DNA of 64,000 bases from Sulfurimonas sp. HSL3-7. GTDB taxonomy: Bacteria > Campylobacterota > Campylobacteria > Campylobacterales > Sulfurimonadaceae. Location: positions 868,001-932,000 of the forward strand of contig NZ_CP147919.1 in the NCBI RefSeq assembly GCF_039645985.1, read 5' to 3'. The notes under the pieces are model-generated. The model did no database searches. It had not been told where the DNA came from and saw only the letters and a program-made list of their open reading frames with translations. Positions 29,647 to 38,730 of the stretch are shown one piece after another; within the stretch, counting starts at the first letter, position 1; every line of letters begins with the position of its first letter. The position numbers were made by a program, and so were the translations under genes.

Positions 29647-29907
29647 GTGAAAAAGATTTTCATACTTTTTTTTCTGTTTGTATCTACTTCCTATGCAAAT
29701 AATAATGCTATAGCAGGTATATGTAAAGAGTTAAAACTTGTACCGGCTTCAAAAGCTATTGTTCAGTGGGAAAGAGTTTTTAGCAGTGAAAAACGCAAAC
29801 GTAAATACGGTATTGATCAGTTGTCTCCTGAAACGCAAGTATTATTAAAAACGTATTTGATCAAGCATGCTGCAGATTCATCTCAGCCAATGGTTCCAGG
29901 TTTATAA
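29647..29907 (+). CDS. Small exported protein, dihaem-cytochrome-like without haem motifs
   Basis: The 86-residue protein has a signal peptide (about 1-17, ending SYA). The mature part has the stretches KELKLVPASKAIVQW and a C-terminal LKTYLIKHAADSSQPM, which resemble the end of small dihaem cytochrome c proteins (DHC family), but no CxxCH is present, only a single Cys. It may be a degenerate cytochrome or a haem-free relative; this likeness is from memory and uncertain. The start is GTG with AAAAAGG 6 nt upstream. It is first in a four-gene unit on the plus strand. Confidence 0.65.
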   Translation: MKKIFILFFLFVSTSYANNNAIAGICKELKLVPASKAIVQWERVFSSEKRKRKYGIDQLSPETQVLLKTYLIKHAADSSQPMVPGL

Positions 29908-29916
29908 AGGATATAG

Positions 29917-31326
29917 ATGCGTTTATTATTACTTTTTTTTCCACTTATACTTATCGCTGATGCAGCTGATGAACGTATTAAAAGTTTAGAAGACCGAATA
30001 TTGCACTTGGAAGGTCAACATAACACGACTGCTTCCAATATAGATGATATGCAATCTGTCGTAGATAGTGTTGAGAGAAAATCTTTTACTGACGTTATTG
30101 ACTTTACGCCAGAAGTAAGACTGCGTTTTGACAAGATGCACTATAAAGTCGGAGAATTTGAACCTGTTCCAACTCCGAGTTCAGATGGTTCTATCGACCG
30201 TAATCGGGATGATTTTGACAAAGACTTTGGGATTGCTTCTTCGGTCCGCTTCCGACTGAACATGCGGGCAAAACTCCTTGAAGATATTTCTTTTCACGGT
30301 CGTCTGGTATTTCAGCATTCGACGCAATCCGACCAGCGCCTTTGTATACTTTCAAATGATATCAAAACTTCCGGTTCGATCAGCGGTATCGATTTTGACA
30401 GGGCCTATTTTGATTACCGTTTTTCTCACCATTCCGACTACCCATTTATTTTCAGTTTTGGCGTACTGCCCACTTCCGGAGGTACACCGATGCAATATGC
30501 AGAAGTCCGTGCCCGTCAATCAGTCTTTCCTGCACTTGTCTTTGATATGGACAGCTACGGCGTAATTCTGACGTCAGAATTGACTCATCTTTTCGGCGGT
30601 AAAAGTTTTTTGCGTGCGATCGCAGCGCAGGCTTATACATTAGACCCGAATATATATCCCTATCAGTGTAACCGAGAGACGATAGACAATGCCGATATCT
30701 ATGGACTCTACTTTGATACCCGTTTGACCCCATATACACTTTTCAGTGCGGGGGTCAATATTCTGCATGCTCTTAAAGCCCATCCCTATTTAGGGCCTGA
30801 TGTGACAGCGGATAATGCAGATAATCTTGGAACTATGGTTACATTTGGTCTGGGAGTAGATGCGGAAAAGATAGCCGACAGCGGTATGACACTTTTTGTT
30901 CATACGGCAATGTCTCATCCTCGTGCTAACGGAAACGTAGACGATTATGGACCAGGGAGCAGTGTCAACTTTAGTAATTCGGATTATGCGACAGGTGAGA
31001 TGCTCTCGACTGACGGGTATTCCGTTTATACGGGGATACTGTATGACCTTGGCCACACATGGATATTGGGAGGCGAATACAATTACGGAAGCAAATATTG
31101 GTTTGCTGCGACACAGGGAGCGGAAGATATGTATAATAAACTCGCGACTCGCGGTCATGTCGGCGAAGGATACCTGATTTGGAAGTTTGACCGCTATATG
31201 TTCACCAAGGTCGGCTATATGTACACTAAAGAGGCCTATACCGGTTCGGGATGGCATTTTGGTACGCCGATTGAAAAAAACGGTCTTCAACAGGTAGGAT
31301 ATTTGCAATTGAATGCGAGTTTTTAG
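29917..31326 (+). CDS. DUF3373-type outer-membrane beta-barrel protein
   Basis: The 469-residue protein has a signal peptide (about 1-16), a short coiled coil (about 18-52), then a long series of alternating amphipathic beta strands with aromatic girdles ending in a C-terminal Phe (QLNASF), typical of an outer-membrane barrel. The layout matches the DUF3373 family, found widely in Campylobacterota and of unknown function, possibly a porin. It follows the small exported protein by 9 nt and directly abuts the GGDEF-EAL gene, so expression is probably joint. Confidence 0.78.
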   Translation: MRLLLLFFPLILIADAADERIKSLEDRILHLEGQHNTTASNIDDMQSVVDSVERKSFTDVIDFTPEVRLRFDKMHYKVGEFEPVPTPSSDGSIDRNRDDFDKDFGIASSVRFRLNMRAKLLEDISFHGRLVFQHSTQSDQRLCILSNDIKTSGSISGIDFDRAYFDYRFSHHSDYPFIFSFGVLPTSGGTPMQYAEVRARQSVFPALVFDMDSYGVILTSELTHLFGGKSFLRAIAAQAYTLDPNIYPYQCNRETIDNADIYGLYFDTRLTPYTLFSAGVNILHALKAHPYLGPDVTADNADNLGTMVTFGLGVDAEKIADSGMTLFVHTAMSHPRANGNVDDYGPGSSVNFSNSDYATGEMLSTDGYSVYTGILYDLGHTWILGGEYNYGSKYWFAATQGAEDMYNKLATRGHVGEGYLIWKFDRYMFTKVGYMYTKEAYTGSGWHFGTPIEKNGLQQVGYLQLNASF

Positions 31327-33294
31327 ATGAGTCTGAGAGTTCGCAGTTATATACTGATTGTCTTTTCCATCTTCCTTTTTATTATACCTCTTTATGTAGG
31401 TAACAGCGCCATTTCAAATGCTAAAACCATTATACAGAATATTCAAGACGAACTCTTGAATCTGGTGGAATTGACCTACGCGGTCAAGCACAATGTACAA
31501 GAGCACCGAACCCTAATCTTGGAAAAAATGATCAGAAAAGAGGAGATCGATCTTAGTGAAGAAGGCTTTGCGCTTGAAGATAACATCAAGTTGCTTGATC
31601 TTATGGTAGAAAGAACGGATAATACTGAACTAAAAGGCCATCTTGCGCGACTTCATAAACGCATTATTGCATTCAAGTTGGTCGAAGAATCAATGGTTGG
31701 CGCGTGGAAAAACGGTGAAAAGATCGATTTTACAGATGCTTTGGCAGGCTACGACAGTGTCACTGAAAAAGTGACAAGCGATGTCACTGAACTTCAGGAT
31801 CTCAGCGGTATCTTTTTAAGTCAGGCGATATCACAGATACAAGAGCGCAGCGACAAGGCTAAAAAGCTTGTGATCTACTCTATTTTTGGAGGGATCATTC
31901 TACTGCTTTTTGCCTTTTACTCTATGCATCGGTTAAATGAAAAATACAAGACGCAGACCGAACGGGCATTGGAGGCAGAAGCGGAGCAACGAAAACTGCA
32001 AAAACGTCTGGAAAACTATTCCCATGATCTCGAATGTGATGTGGCGAAAAAAACAGAAGAGTTGGAGTACCGTTATTATCATCACCCTTTGACACAGCTA
32101 CCGAATCGCAATCGTTTGATCGAGGATATTAGAAATATGGGGAGTGTCAATATTGCACTTTTCAATCTTGACAAGTTTCAGGAATTCAATGACTACTTCG
32201 GCGAAGAACTCGGTAATATAGCCATTAAAGAGATGGCCGGATTTTTAAAAGAGAGTACACCCGATTCTTGCGGTCTTTATCATGTAAACGGCGATGAGTT
32301 TGCACTTCTGAGCAATAAGGTCCGAGTAAAAGAGGAGTTCGCTGAGAGTATAAGAGAACTGCAGCAGCGTCTTAACTCAAAACAGTTTGTCTATGGCGAA
32401 GATGTCTATTTCCTAACGGCCAGTGTGGGTGTCGCTTCGAGCAGCTTCAATCAGCTGGCCTGCGCAGATATCGCTTTGAAAGAGGCAAAAAAACATCATA
32501 CCGGGCTCTCTGTCTATACATCGACGATGGAGATGGAGAAGGTATATGAATCGAATCTTCGCTGCTCCAAAAAACTGGTGCATGCCATTAACAGCGGTAA
32601 TGTCGTACCTTACTATCAACCTATCGTCTCACTTAAAGAGAGTGCTGCGCCTGCTCGTTACGAAGGTCTTGCCCGTATGATAGAAGAAGATGGCACGGTG
32701 ACACCTCCGTTCCAGTTTCTTGACATTGCCAAGCGTCTGCGCCTCTACCCTGAAATCACACGTGCAATGTTTTATAAAGTATTGGAGACGATACAGAATG
32801 AAATGATAGCTGTTTCGATCAATCTATCGGTCGATGATATTAATAACAGCGTAATCGTAGAAATGATCACTAATGCACTTGACTCTTTTGAGTATAACCA
32901 TTTTATAACGTTTGAGATCTTGGAAACAGAGGCAATGGATAATTATGCCGATGTGCAGCTTTTTATAGACTCAGTGCGTTCTTTCGGGGCGAAAGTGGCC
33001 ATCGACGATTTTGGTTCGGGCTATTCCAATTTTTCCCATATTTTAAATATAGAGGTGGACTATATTAAGATCGACTCCTCACTGATCTCAAACATAGATA
33101 CAGACAAGAACTCAAAAATAATGGTGGAGACCATTGTCAAACTTGCGCAGAAGCTTGGGATTGAAACCGTTGCCGAATTTGTCAGTTCGGAAGCGATATA
33201 TAATACCGTTAAAGACCTTGGCGTGGATTGGGCACAGGGGTATTGGCTGGGTAAACCGGTACCATTCAAAGAGATCAAAAAGAGCCTTTCATGA
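31327..33294 (+). CDS. Membrane GGDEF-EAL cyclic di-GMP protein
   Basis: The 655-residue protein has a transmembrane helix at about 6-25, a periplasmic helical sensor (about 30-180), a second transmembrane helix (about 183-202), a short coiled coil, then GGDEF and EAL domains. The GGDEF motif is degenerate (NGDEF), so cyclase activity is doubtful. The EAL motif reads EGL, but the downstream [12 protein letters not shown] and KIDSS motifs are kept, so phosphodiesterase activity is plausible though not certain. It abuts the DUF3373 gene with no gap, and its stop overlaps ung (ATGA). It may lower cyclic di-GMP, opposing the cyclase at 13740. Confidence 0.88.
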   Translation: MSLRVRSYILIVFSIFLFIIPLYVGNSAISNAKTIIQNIQDELLNLVELTYAVKHNVQEHRTLILEKMIRKEEIDLSEEGFALEDNIKLLDLMVERTDNTELKGHLARLHKRIIAFKLVEESMVGAWKNGEKIDFTDALAGYDSVTEKVTSDVTELQDLSGIFLSQAISQIQERSDKAKKLVIYSIFGGIILLLFAFYSMHRLNEKYKTQTERALEAEAEQRKLQKRLENYSHDLECDVAKKTEELEYRYYHHPLTQLPNRNRLIEDIRNMGSVNIALFNLDKFQEFNDYFGEELGNIAIKEMAGFLKESTPDSCGLYHVNGDEFALLSNKVRVKEEFAESIRELQQRLNSKQFVYGEDVYFLTASVGVASSSFNQLACADIALKEAKKHHTGLSVYTSTMEMEKVYESNLRCSKKLVHAINSGNVVPYYQPIVSLKESAAPARYEGLARMIEEDGTVTPPFQFLDIAKRLRLYPEITRAMFYKVLETIQNEMIAVSINLSVDDINNSVIVEMITNALDSFEYNHFITFEILETEAMDNYADVQLFIDSVRSFGAKVAIDDFGSGYSNFSHILNIEVDYIKIDSSLISNIDTDKNSKIMVETIVKLAQKLGIETVAEFVSSEAIYNTVKDLGVDWAQGYWLGKPVPFKEIKKSLS

Positions 33295-33965
33295 TGCAGG
33301 GAGAGCAGACAAGCTGGCGGGAAAAGCTAGCCGGTGAGTTTGAAAAAACGTACTATAAAGAGCTGATACTTTTTTTGCGCCAAGAGGATGAGATAGCGAC
33401 GGTATACCCTCCGAAAGAAGACCGTTTTAACGCCTACAATATGACACCCTATGAAAATGTGAAGGTGGTCATTTTGGGTCAGGACCCTTATCACGGCGCC
33501 GACCAGGCGCATGGCCTCTCTTTTTCGGTCAAGCGCACGCATATATTGCCGCCTTCGCTTAAGAATATTTATAAGGAACTGGTCGATGATATCGGCTGTT
33601 CTATGCCCAAAGAGGGGGATTTGACTTTCTGGGCCGAACAAGGGGTTTTTTTGCTCAACACGGTACTCAGTGTGCGTGCATCGGAAGCGGGCTCGCATCA
33701 GCAAAAAGGATGGGAGAGGTTTACCGATGCAACGATAAAGTTGTTGAACGACGAGAAGGAGCATCTGGTCTTTATATTATGGGGCAAGCCGGCACAACGT
33801 AAGGAGAAGCTGATCGACGCGGATAAGCATCTGATCTTAAAAGCGCCACACCCTTCACCGTTATCAGTCTATAGAGGTTTTTTCGGCTCAAAACCTTTTT
33901 CTAAGACCAATGCCTATCTTCGTGCGAATGGAATAGGACCGATAGACTGGTGCCTGGATTCATAA
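33291..33965 (+). CDS. ung: Uracil-DNA glycosylase
   Basis: The 224-residue family 1 uracil-DNA glycosylase removes uracil from DNA to start base-excision repair. The water-activating motif GQDPYHG (D65) and the DNA-intercalation motif HPSPLS near the C-terminus are both intact, and the length is normal. It overlaps the GGDEF-EAL gene (ATGA) and is last in this unit; the next gene lies tail to tail 3 nt away. Confidence 0.97.
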   Translation: MMQGEQTSWREKLAGEFEKTYYKELILFLRQEDEIATVYPPKEDRFNAYNMTPYENVKVVILGQDPYHGADQAHGLSFSVKRTHILPPSLKNIYKELVDDIGCSMPKEGDLTFWAEQGVFLLNTVLSVRASEAGSHQQKGWERFTDATIKLLNDEKEHLVFILWGKPAQRKEKLIDADKHLILKAPHPSPLSVYRGFFGSKPFSKTNAYLRANGIGPIDWCLDS

Positions 33966-33968
33966 CGC

Positions 33969-34970
33969 TTAATAGCTGAATTCAGCGTATATAGGCAAAT
34001 GGTCGGAGTAGCCTCTCCCGGTGTGGTGCTTAGGGTATTTTCGGCTGCGTTCCCATCGATTGATGGCGTCTTTCTTAAAGAGATAAGGGGCATCAAATTT
34101 TTGAAAGCTTCCTCTGACATACTCTAGCCCTTTACCATCCGCAAGTTTTGGTGCGATGATGATGCTGTCAAGCCCTTCGCCCCGACCGCGGTATTTGTGG
34201 CTCCAGCGCTGTTTTTTCGGGAGTTCATACCAGAGGTTGAAGGCGCAATTCGTACATCCCTTTAGATCATCATAGGTAACCGCTTCATTATGCGCTGTCG
34301 TTTTCAGGATATGGTTGATACCGGTGATGCCGTCTGTGTTATTGAGTTTTCGTTTTTTGCTAAATGTTACGTTTTCTATGTAGTCCGAATTGAAGTCACC
34401 TAAAAGGACGTAGTTAACATCACCAAGGGTGTTAAGCCGTTGTTTCAGCGCTTTTGCAGACGTGATGCGCATGCTCTCCGGACCTGACTTGGACTTCCAG
34501 TGGTTGACAAAGATATAGAGCTTTTCACTGCCGAGCTGTACTTTGGCTTCGATGATGTTGCGGTACTGGTAAGAGGCGGTGACACGTAGCTCCTGTGTCT
34601 GGAGAGGGTGCTTTGAAAGCAGTGCTACTTTAACGGTGGTCTCTTTTGCGGTGGCGATGGCATAGTAAGGAAAATAGTGTCCCTCTCTTTGGATCTGCGC
34701 TTTCAGATCTTTGAGCGCCTGCAGGGACTCAATCTCCTGAAGCGCAATGATATCGGGCTTTATATCAGCAATGACCCGGGCGATATTTTTGAGTTTTTTG
34801 CGGTAGGTGTCGCTGTTCCACTGCCAGGAACTGTTGGGGATGTACTCCTCATATTCGTGCCCGCTGTAGGTGAGGTCAAAGAGGTTTTCGACATTATAGG
34901 TCGCTATTTTCACTTCTGCTCCTGTGAGTAGTGTTGCCAAAAAGAGTGCAAGGAGCAGGGCCCTTTTCAT
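33969..34970 (-). CDS. Exported endonuclease/exonuclease/phosphatase-family protein
   Basis: The 333-residue protein has a signal peptide (about 1-18), then an EEP fold: TYNVENLF, a metal-binding Glu in ALQEIES, the NHWKSK stretch, LLGDFNSD, and a final GYSDHLPI. These are the catalytic Asn, Glu, Asp and His blocks of the DNase I/exonuclease III superfamily. The substrate could be extracellular or periplasmic DNA, or a phosphoester lipid; it cannot be decided. A CTNC pair may form a disulphide. Its start overlaps the stop of the M3 oligopeptidase by 4 nt. Confidence 0.85.
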   Translation of the reverse strand: MKRALLLALFLATLLTGAEVKIATYNVENLFDLTYSGHEYEEYIPNSSWQWNSDTYRKKLKNIARVIADIKPDIIALQEIESLQALKDLKAQIQREGHYFPYYAIATAKETTVKVALLSKHPLQTQELRVTASYQYRNIIEAKVQLGSEKLYIFVNHWKSKSGPESMRITSAKALKQRLNTLGDVNYVLLGDFNSDYIENVTFSKKRKLNNTDGITGINHILKTTAHNEAVTYDDLKGCTNCAFNLWYELPKKQRWSHKYRGRGEGLDSIIIAPKLADGKGLEYVRGSFQKFDAPYLFKKDAINRWERSRKYPKHHTGRGYSDHLPIYAEFSY

Positions 34971-36922
34971 TTGATGCCGTTAAGACGCAGCAGGCTCTGT
35001 GTTTCAGGTTCCCGTCCGAGCAGTTCAAGAAAGAGCTCCTGCATGCTCTGTGATCCGCCTTTTGCCAGGATGATGTTGAGATAGTCCCTGCCCAGTTTCG
35101 TATCGAAAATACCCTGATCGACAATAGCGAAAAAGGCGTCGGCACTCAGGACCTCTGCCCATTTGTAGGAGTAGTACCCCGCCGCATAGCCGCCGGCAAA
35201 GATATGCGAAAACCCGTTTTGGAACTTGTTGTAGCTCGGCGGCGTGATCAGTGCTGTTTTCTCGCGAACACGGTTCAGCAGCTGCTGTACCTCCTCTTTC
35301 TGATAAAGGCTGAGGTGCAGTTTGAAATCAAACAGAGAGAACTCGAGCTGGCGGAGCATCCCCATCGCAGACTGGAAGTTCTTGGCCCGCACGAGTTTCT
35401 CTATCATCACATCGCTTAGGATCTCACCGCTTTCATAATGTTTTGCAAAGAGTTTGAGGACTTCAGGCTCGTAGGCGAAGTTCTCCAGAAATTGTGACGG
35501 AAACTCCACCGCGTCCCACTCGACGCCGTTGACCCCGCTCACCCCGTTTTCATCTACCGTTGATAGCAGGTGATGGAGCGCGTGACCCATCTCATGAAAG
35601 AGGGTGACGACGTCATCGTGGCGCAGGAGAGAAGGGTTCTCGGCACTGGACGGCGGGAAGTTGCAGACGACAAAAGCCGAGGCGAGCTGCTCATGGTTGT
35701 TCTCGTCTTTGCAGTGGCTCTGCCAGTTGTGCATCCATGCGCCGCCGCGTTTGCTCTCTCTGGCTTCAAGGTCGAGGTAGAGGCGGGCGCGAAGCGTCTC
35801 ATCGACATAGAGATCATAGGCGCCCGCTTTGTCATCCCACAGCTTCACATCCGTCTCCCTGAAGCTGACACCGAAGAGGCGGTGCAGAAAGACGAACATC
35901 CCTTCTACGACGGAGTTCTGTTCAAAATAGGGACGATAGGTCTCCGCATCGATATCGTACTGCTCTTTTTTGAGGATCTCACTGTAGTAGGCGGTGTCGA
36001 AACTCTCCAGCGGCTCTTCGCTCATCCCTCTGAGTACTTTTAGCTCTTCCTGCCCCTGTTGGTGGGCATTGGCCGCAAGCTCTTCCAAAAAGTCTATGAC
36101 ACTCTGTGTCGTCGGTGCCATCTTCGTTGCGAGAGAGTACTCGGCGAAACTTTTAAAGCCCAGCAGCTGTGCCCTCTCCATCTTCAGCGCAAGCAGCTCA
36201 TCGATAATGGCACTGTTCTGCGGGGCTCTAGTGGTATAGGCCCGGTAGAGCTCTTCACGGTACTCTCTGTTGGGGCCATAGGTCATATAGGCGATGTACG
36301 ACGGCATCTGCAGAGTAAAACGGTAGAACGTCTTACCTTCCTTTTCGACTTTGGCGGCCTCGATATCGCTTTGCGGCAGACCTTCGACATCTTTTTCGTC
36401 AGGGATAAGAAGTTCATAGGCATTGGTCGCATCAAGCAGGTTTTGGGAAAAATCGTTCGTCAGTTCGCTTTTGCGAAGGTTGATCGCTTTCAGACGCTCT
36501 TTCGGGCCGTGGTCAAGGTGGGCACCGGAGAGCTCAAATCCCTGGATGTTCAGGTCGATGACCCGGCGCTGTTCTTTGTTTAGAGCAGGGTACTCGCGTT
36601 CCTTGATGATTTTAAAAGCCTCATAGATGGCAAGGTTCTGTCCGATCTCCGTCGAATATTCAGTCAGAAGCGGCAGGGCGTCGGCATAGACCTTCTGTGT
36701 CGTCTCGGAGTTGTTGACGGCATTGAGATGGGAGAGGGGGGTGAAGAAGTGATCGAGCCTTTCGTCCATCATCTCAAAGGGTTTGACGAAGTTCTGGTAG
36801 GTTTTTTCCTTGATGTCGAGAAGCTGGATAAGTGTTTTACGGTTGGTGTCAAGCCGTTCGCTCAGTTCGCTGATAAAGCTGTCAAGATTGGTTTCAAAAG
36901 GGATAAAAGGTGATTTGCTCAT
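34967..36922 (-). CDS. M3-family oligopeptidase (oligopeptidase A-like)
   Basis: The 651-residue cytoplasmic zinc metallopeptidase breaks down short peptides, including cleaved signal peptides in the enterobacterial homologue. The active site HEMGH (zinc ligands and catalytic Glu) lies in the TLFHEMGHALHHL stretch, followed by the third ligand region in ENFAYEPEVL. No signal peptide. The length is close to that of oligopeptidase A (about 680). It is the first gene of a two-gene unit with the exported nuclease-like protein. Confidence 0.93.
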   Translation of the reverse strand: MSKSPFIPFETNLDSFISELSERLDTNRKTLIQLLDIKEKTYQNFVKPFEMMDERLDHFFTPLSHLNAVNNSETTQKVYADALPLLTEYSTEIGQNLAIYEAFKIIKEREYPALNKEQRRVIDLNIQGFELSGAHLDHGPKERLKAINLRKSELTNDFSQNLLDATNAYELLIPDEKDVEGLPQSDIEAAKVEKEGKTFYRFTLQMPSYIAYMTYGPNREYREELYRAYTTRAPQNSAIIDELLALKMERAQLLGFKSFAEYSLATKMAPTTQSVIDFLEELAANAHQQGQEELKVLRGMSEEPLESFDTAYYSEILKKEQYDIDAETYRPYFEQNSVVEGMFVFLHRLFGVSFRETDVKLWDDKAGAYDLYVDETLRARLYLDLEARESKRGGAWMHNWQSHCKDENNHEQLASAFVVCNFPPSSAENPSLLRHDDVVTLFHEMGHALHHLLSTVDENGVSGVNGVEWDAVEFPSQFLENFAYEPEVLKLFAKHYESGEILSDVMIEKLVRAKNFQSAMGMLRQLEFSLFDFKLHLSLYQKEEVQQLLNRVREKTALITPPSYNKFQNGFSHIFAGGYAAGYYSYKWAEVLSADAFFAIVDQGIFDTKLGRDYLNIILAKGGSQSMQELFLELLGREPETQSLLRLNGIK

Positions 36923-37033
36923 AAGGATCCTGCTGTTATTGTGTTGAGTTCTTTGAATAAAAACCAGATATGCAATATCTATTCAATGATCTCTAATTAT
37001 TAATGAATATTAGTCTATTAAAGTTAATCTGCT

Positions 37034-37039
37034 TATAAT
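37034..37039 (+). promoter_or_regulatory. -10 box of the YceI-like gene
   Basis: TATAAT (GCTTATAATTA) lies 25 nt upstream of the ATG. Confidence 0.5.
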
Positions 37040-37064
37040 TATTGCACAAAAATTAGGACAAAAT

Positions 37065-37634
37065 ATGAATAGACTGTTTATGATACTATTGGCAACGGCG
37101 GGGATTCTGCAGGCGGAGTGCCGACTTGAGATGACCACACCGGTCAAGGTTGAGTGGACAGCCTATAAAACGCCTAAAAAAATAGGTGTCGACGGCGGCT
37201 TTCTGGCAACGGTATATCATGGCAACAAAGAGGCGGAAGATCTAAAACGTCTACTGACTAAAAGCCGTGTTCAGCTAGAGGTCAACAATGTCGACACCAA
37301 CGATCCTTTCAGAGATGCGAAGTTGGTTCAGTTCTTTTTTAATATGATGCAGGGTGCCGTGATCGATGCCGAAATAATATCGGTAGAGGGCGATGAGGCG
37401 TCAGGCCGTTTAGTGGTGAATATTGGGATGAACAACAGAGCCATCGATATCCCTTTGCGCTATACCGTCAAAGACGGGAAATTCCGTGCCAAGGGTGTCC
37501 TTGACCTTTTCGACTTTAATGCGCAAGAACCACTGAAGATGTTGACCTTAAACTGTTATGCACCCCACGAAGGGAAGACGTGGAAAGATGTCGCAGTCGG
37601 TTTCTCTTTTGATCTTGCAAAGCACTGTGATTAG
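37065..37634 (+). CDS. YceI-like periplasmic protein
   Basis: The 189-residue protein has a signal peptide (about 1-17) followed by a beta-rich domain with the lipocalin-like layout of YceI proteins (VEWTAYKTPKK, then SRVQLEVNNVDTNDPFRDAKL, and a late FDLAKHCD). YceI proteins bind polyisoprenoid-type lipids in the periplasm. Two Cys (one near the mature N-terminus and one near the end) could pair. The gene stands alone and faces the protease gene tail to tail. Confidence 0.8.
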   Translation: MNRLFMILLATAGILQAECRLEMTTPVKVEWTAYKTPKKIGVDGGFLATVYHGNKEAEDLKRLLTKSRVQLEVNNVDTNDPFRDAKLVQFFFNMMQGAVIDAEIISVEGDEASGRLVVNIGMNNRAIDIPLRYTVKDGKFRAKGVLDLFDFNAQEPLKMLTLNCYAPHEGKTWKDVAVGFSFDLAKHCD

Positions 37635-37641
37635 GAAAACC

Positions 37642-38730
37642 CTAAAATTCGTCTTCGCGTTTCGGCCGGGTCGCTCCGAACTGATTGATCAGGATGTCGT
37701 CGTACCGGTTGGCGGCCAGTTTGAGGCGTTCGAGCCCCCTTTTTCCCTCTTCGAAAGTGAGTGAAGAGTCGATGATGAGGTAGGAGAGGATGATACTGTT
37801 CTCGTTGATCGCAAACTGCAGGTAGTTGAAGCTGTCATTTTTTTCGAGGAGATAGTCATACATCTCTTCGATATTCTCTTTCGGCATATTGCAGAGAAGG
37901 GCGTCGGCGACGATGACGCCGCTTTCAAAGTAGTTGACATTGATGTGGGCACTGCCCTGCGTGAATTTCCAGCTGCGCTGGCTTTCGCGTGCCAGGGTCA
38001 CGTCGATGTGAAGTGCGGAGAGAATCTTTTCGATCAGGGCAACGGTCCCTGAAGGCCGATACCCCAGACGCCGTTCTTTCGCGACATTCAACTTGACCCC
38101 GCAGCGGGGGCAGCAGTCATTTTCTATTGTCTCTTCTTCGATGAGGTTTTTACACGAAAAACAGCGGATGATATTTGTCTTGTTCAAGGCCTTGAAGGCA
38201 TCGAGTGCTTCACGGACATAATAGTAGGGAAGGGCAAACCCGAGGTTCTGTGCATTGAGCAGGATAAAGGTGTTTACTCCGACCACCTCGCCCTTTTTAT
38301 TCAGCAGCGGTCCCCCGCTGTTGCCGGGATTGATGGCGGCATCGATCTGCAGGTATTCAAGTTCGCCTTCCAGCCGGTCTGCTTTGGAGACGATCCCTTC
38401 TGTTGCCGAGTAGTTGAGGCCGTACGGGTGACCGACGGCAACAACAAGATCACCGTCGCGGACCTCTTTTGAACTTAGATGAAGGGGGTTTTCAATATTT
38501 AGTGGCGGCAATGCGATGAAGGCGAGATCCAGAACCTGATCGTCGTAGATCACGGCTGCTTTTTGGCGTTTGAGCGTTTTGGCCGAGATGACGACCTCTT
38601 TCAGGCCGCTGACGACATGGGCGTTGGTGACGATGACACCGTCGACCACAAAACCGCTCCCGCTGCTGTAGGGGGTGTTGACCTGGATGATGTTGTTGAT
38701 GTAGGTCTGCAGTATCGTCTGTGTGTTCAT
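37642..38730 (-). CDS. Cytoplasmic trypsin-like serine protease with zinc ribbon and YbjN-like domain
   Basis: The 362-residue protein has an S1-type protease domain (about 10-180) with the complete triad H38 (TNAHVV), D68 (VLDLA) and S138 (GNSGGP), then a four-Cys zinc ribbon (C190, C193, C206/C207, C210), then an alpha/beta C-terminal domain (about 220-340) that resembles YbjN/type III chaperone-like folds. There is no signal peptide or membrane anchor and no PDZ domain, unlike DegP-type proteases, so a cytoplasmic location is expected. The start overlaps the stop of the upstream gene (38727) by 4 nt, so the two probably act together. Confidence 0.85.
   Translation of the reverse strand: MNTQTILQTYINNIIQVNTPYSSGSGFVVDGVIVTNAHVVSGLKEVVISAKTLKRQKAAVIYDDQVLDLAFIALPPLNIENPLHLSSKEVRDGDLVVAVGHPYGLNYSATEGIVSKADRLEGELEYLQIDAAINPGNSGGPLLNKKGEVVGVNTFILLNAQNLGFALPYYYVREALDAFKALNKTNIIRCFSCKNLIEEETIENDCCPRCGVKLNVAKERRLGYRPSGTVALIEKILSALHIDVTLARESQRSWKFTQGSAHINVNYFESGVIVADALLCNMPKENIEEMYDYLLEKNDSFNYLQFAINENSIILSYLIIDSSLTFEEGKRGLERLKLAANRYDDILINQFGATRPKREDEF

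Noticed and set aside
35570-36583. Plus-strand frames of 157 and 174 codons opposite the M3 peptidase gene
   Set aside because: Antisense shadows of a gene with an intact HEMGH active site and normal length.
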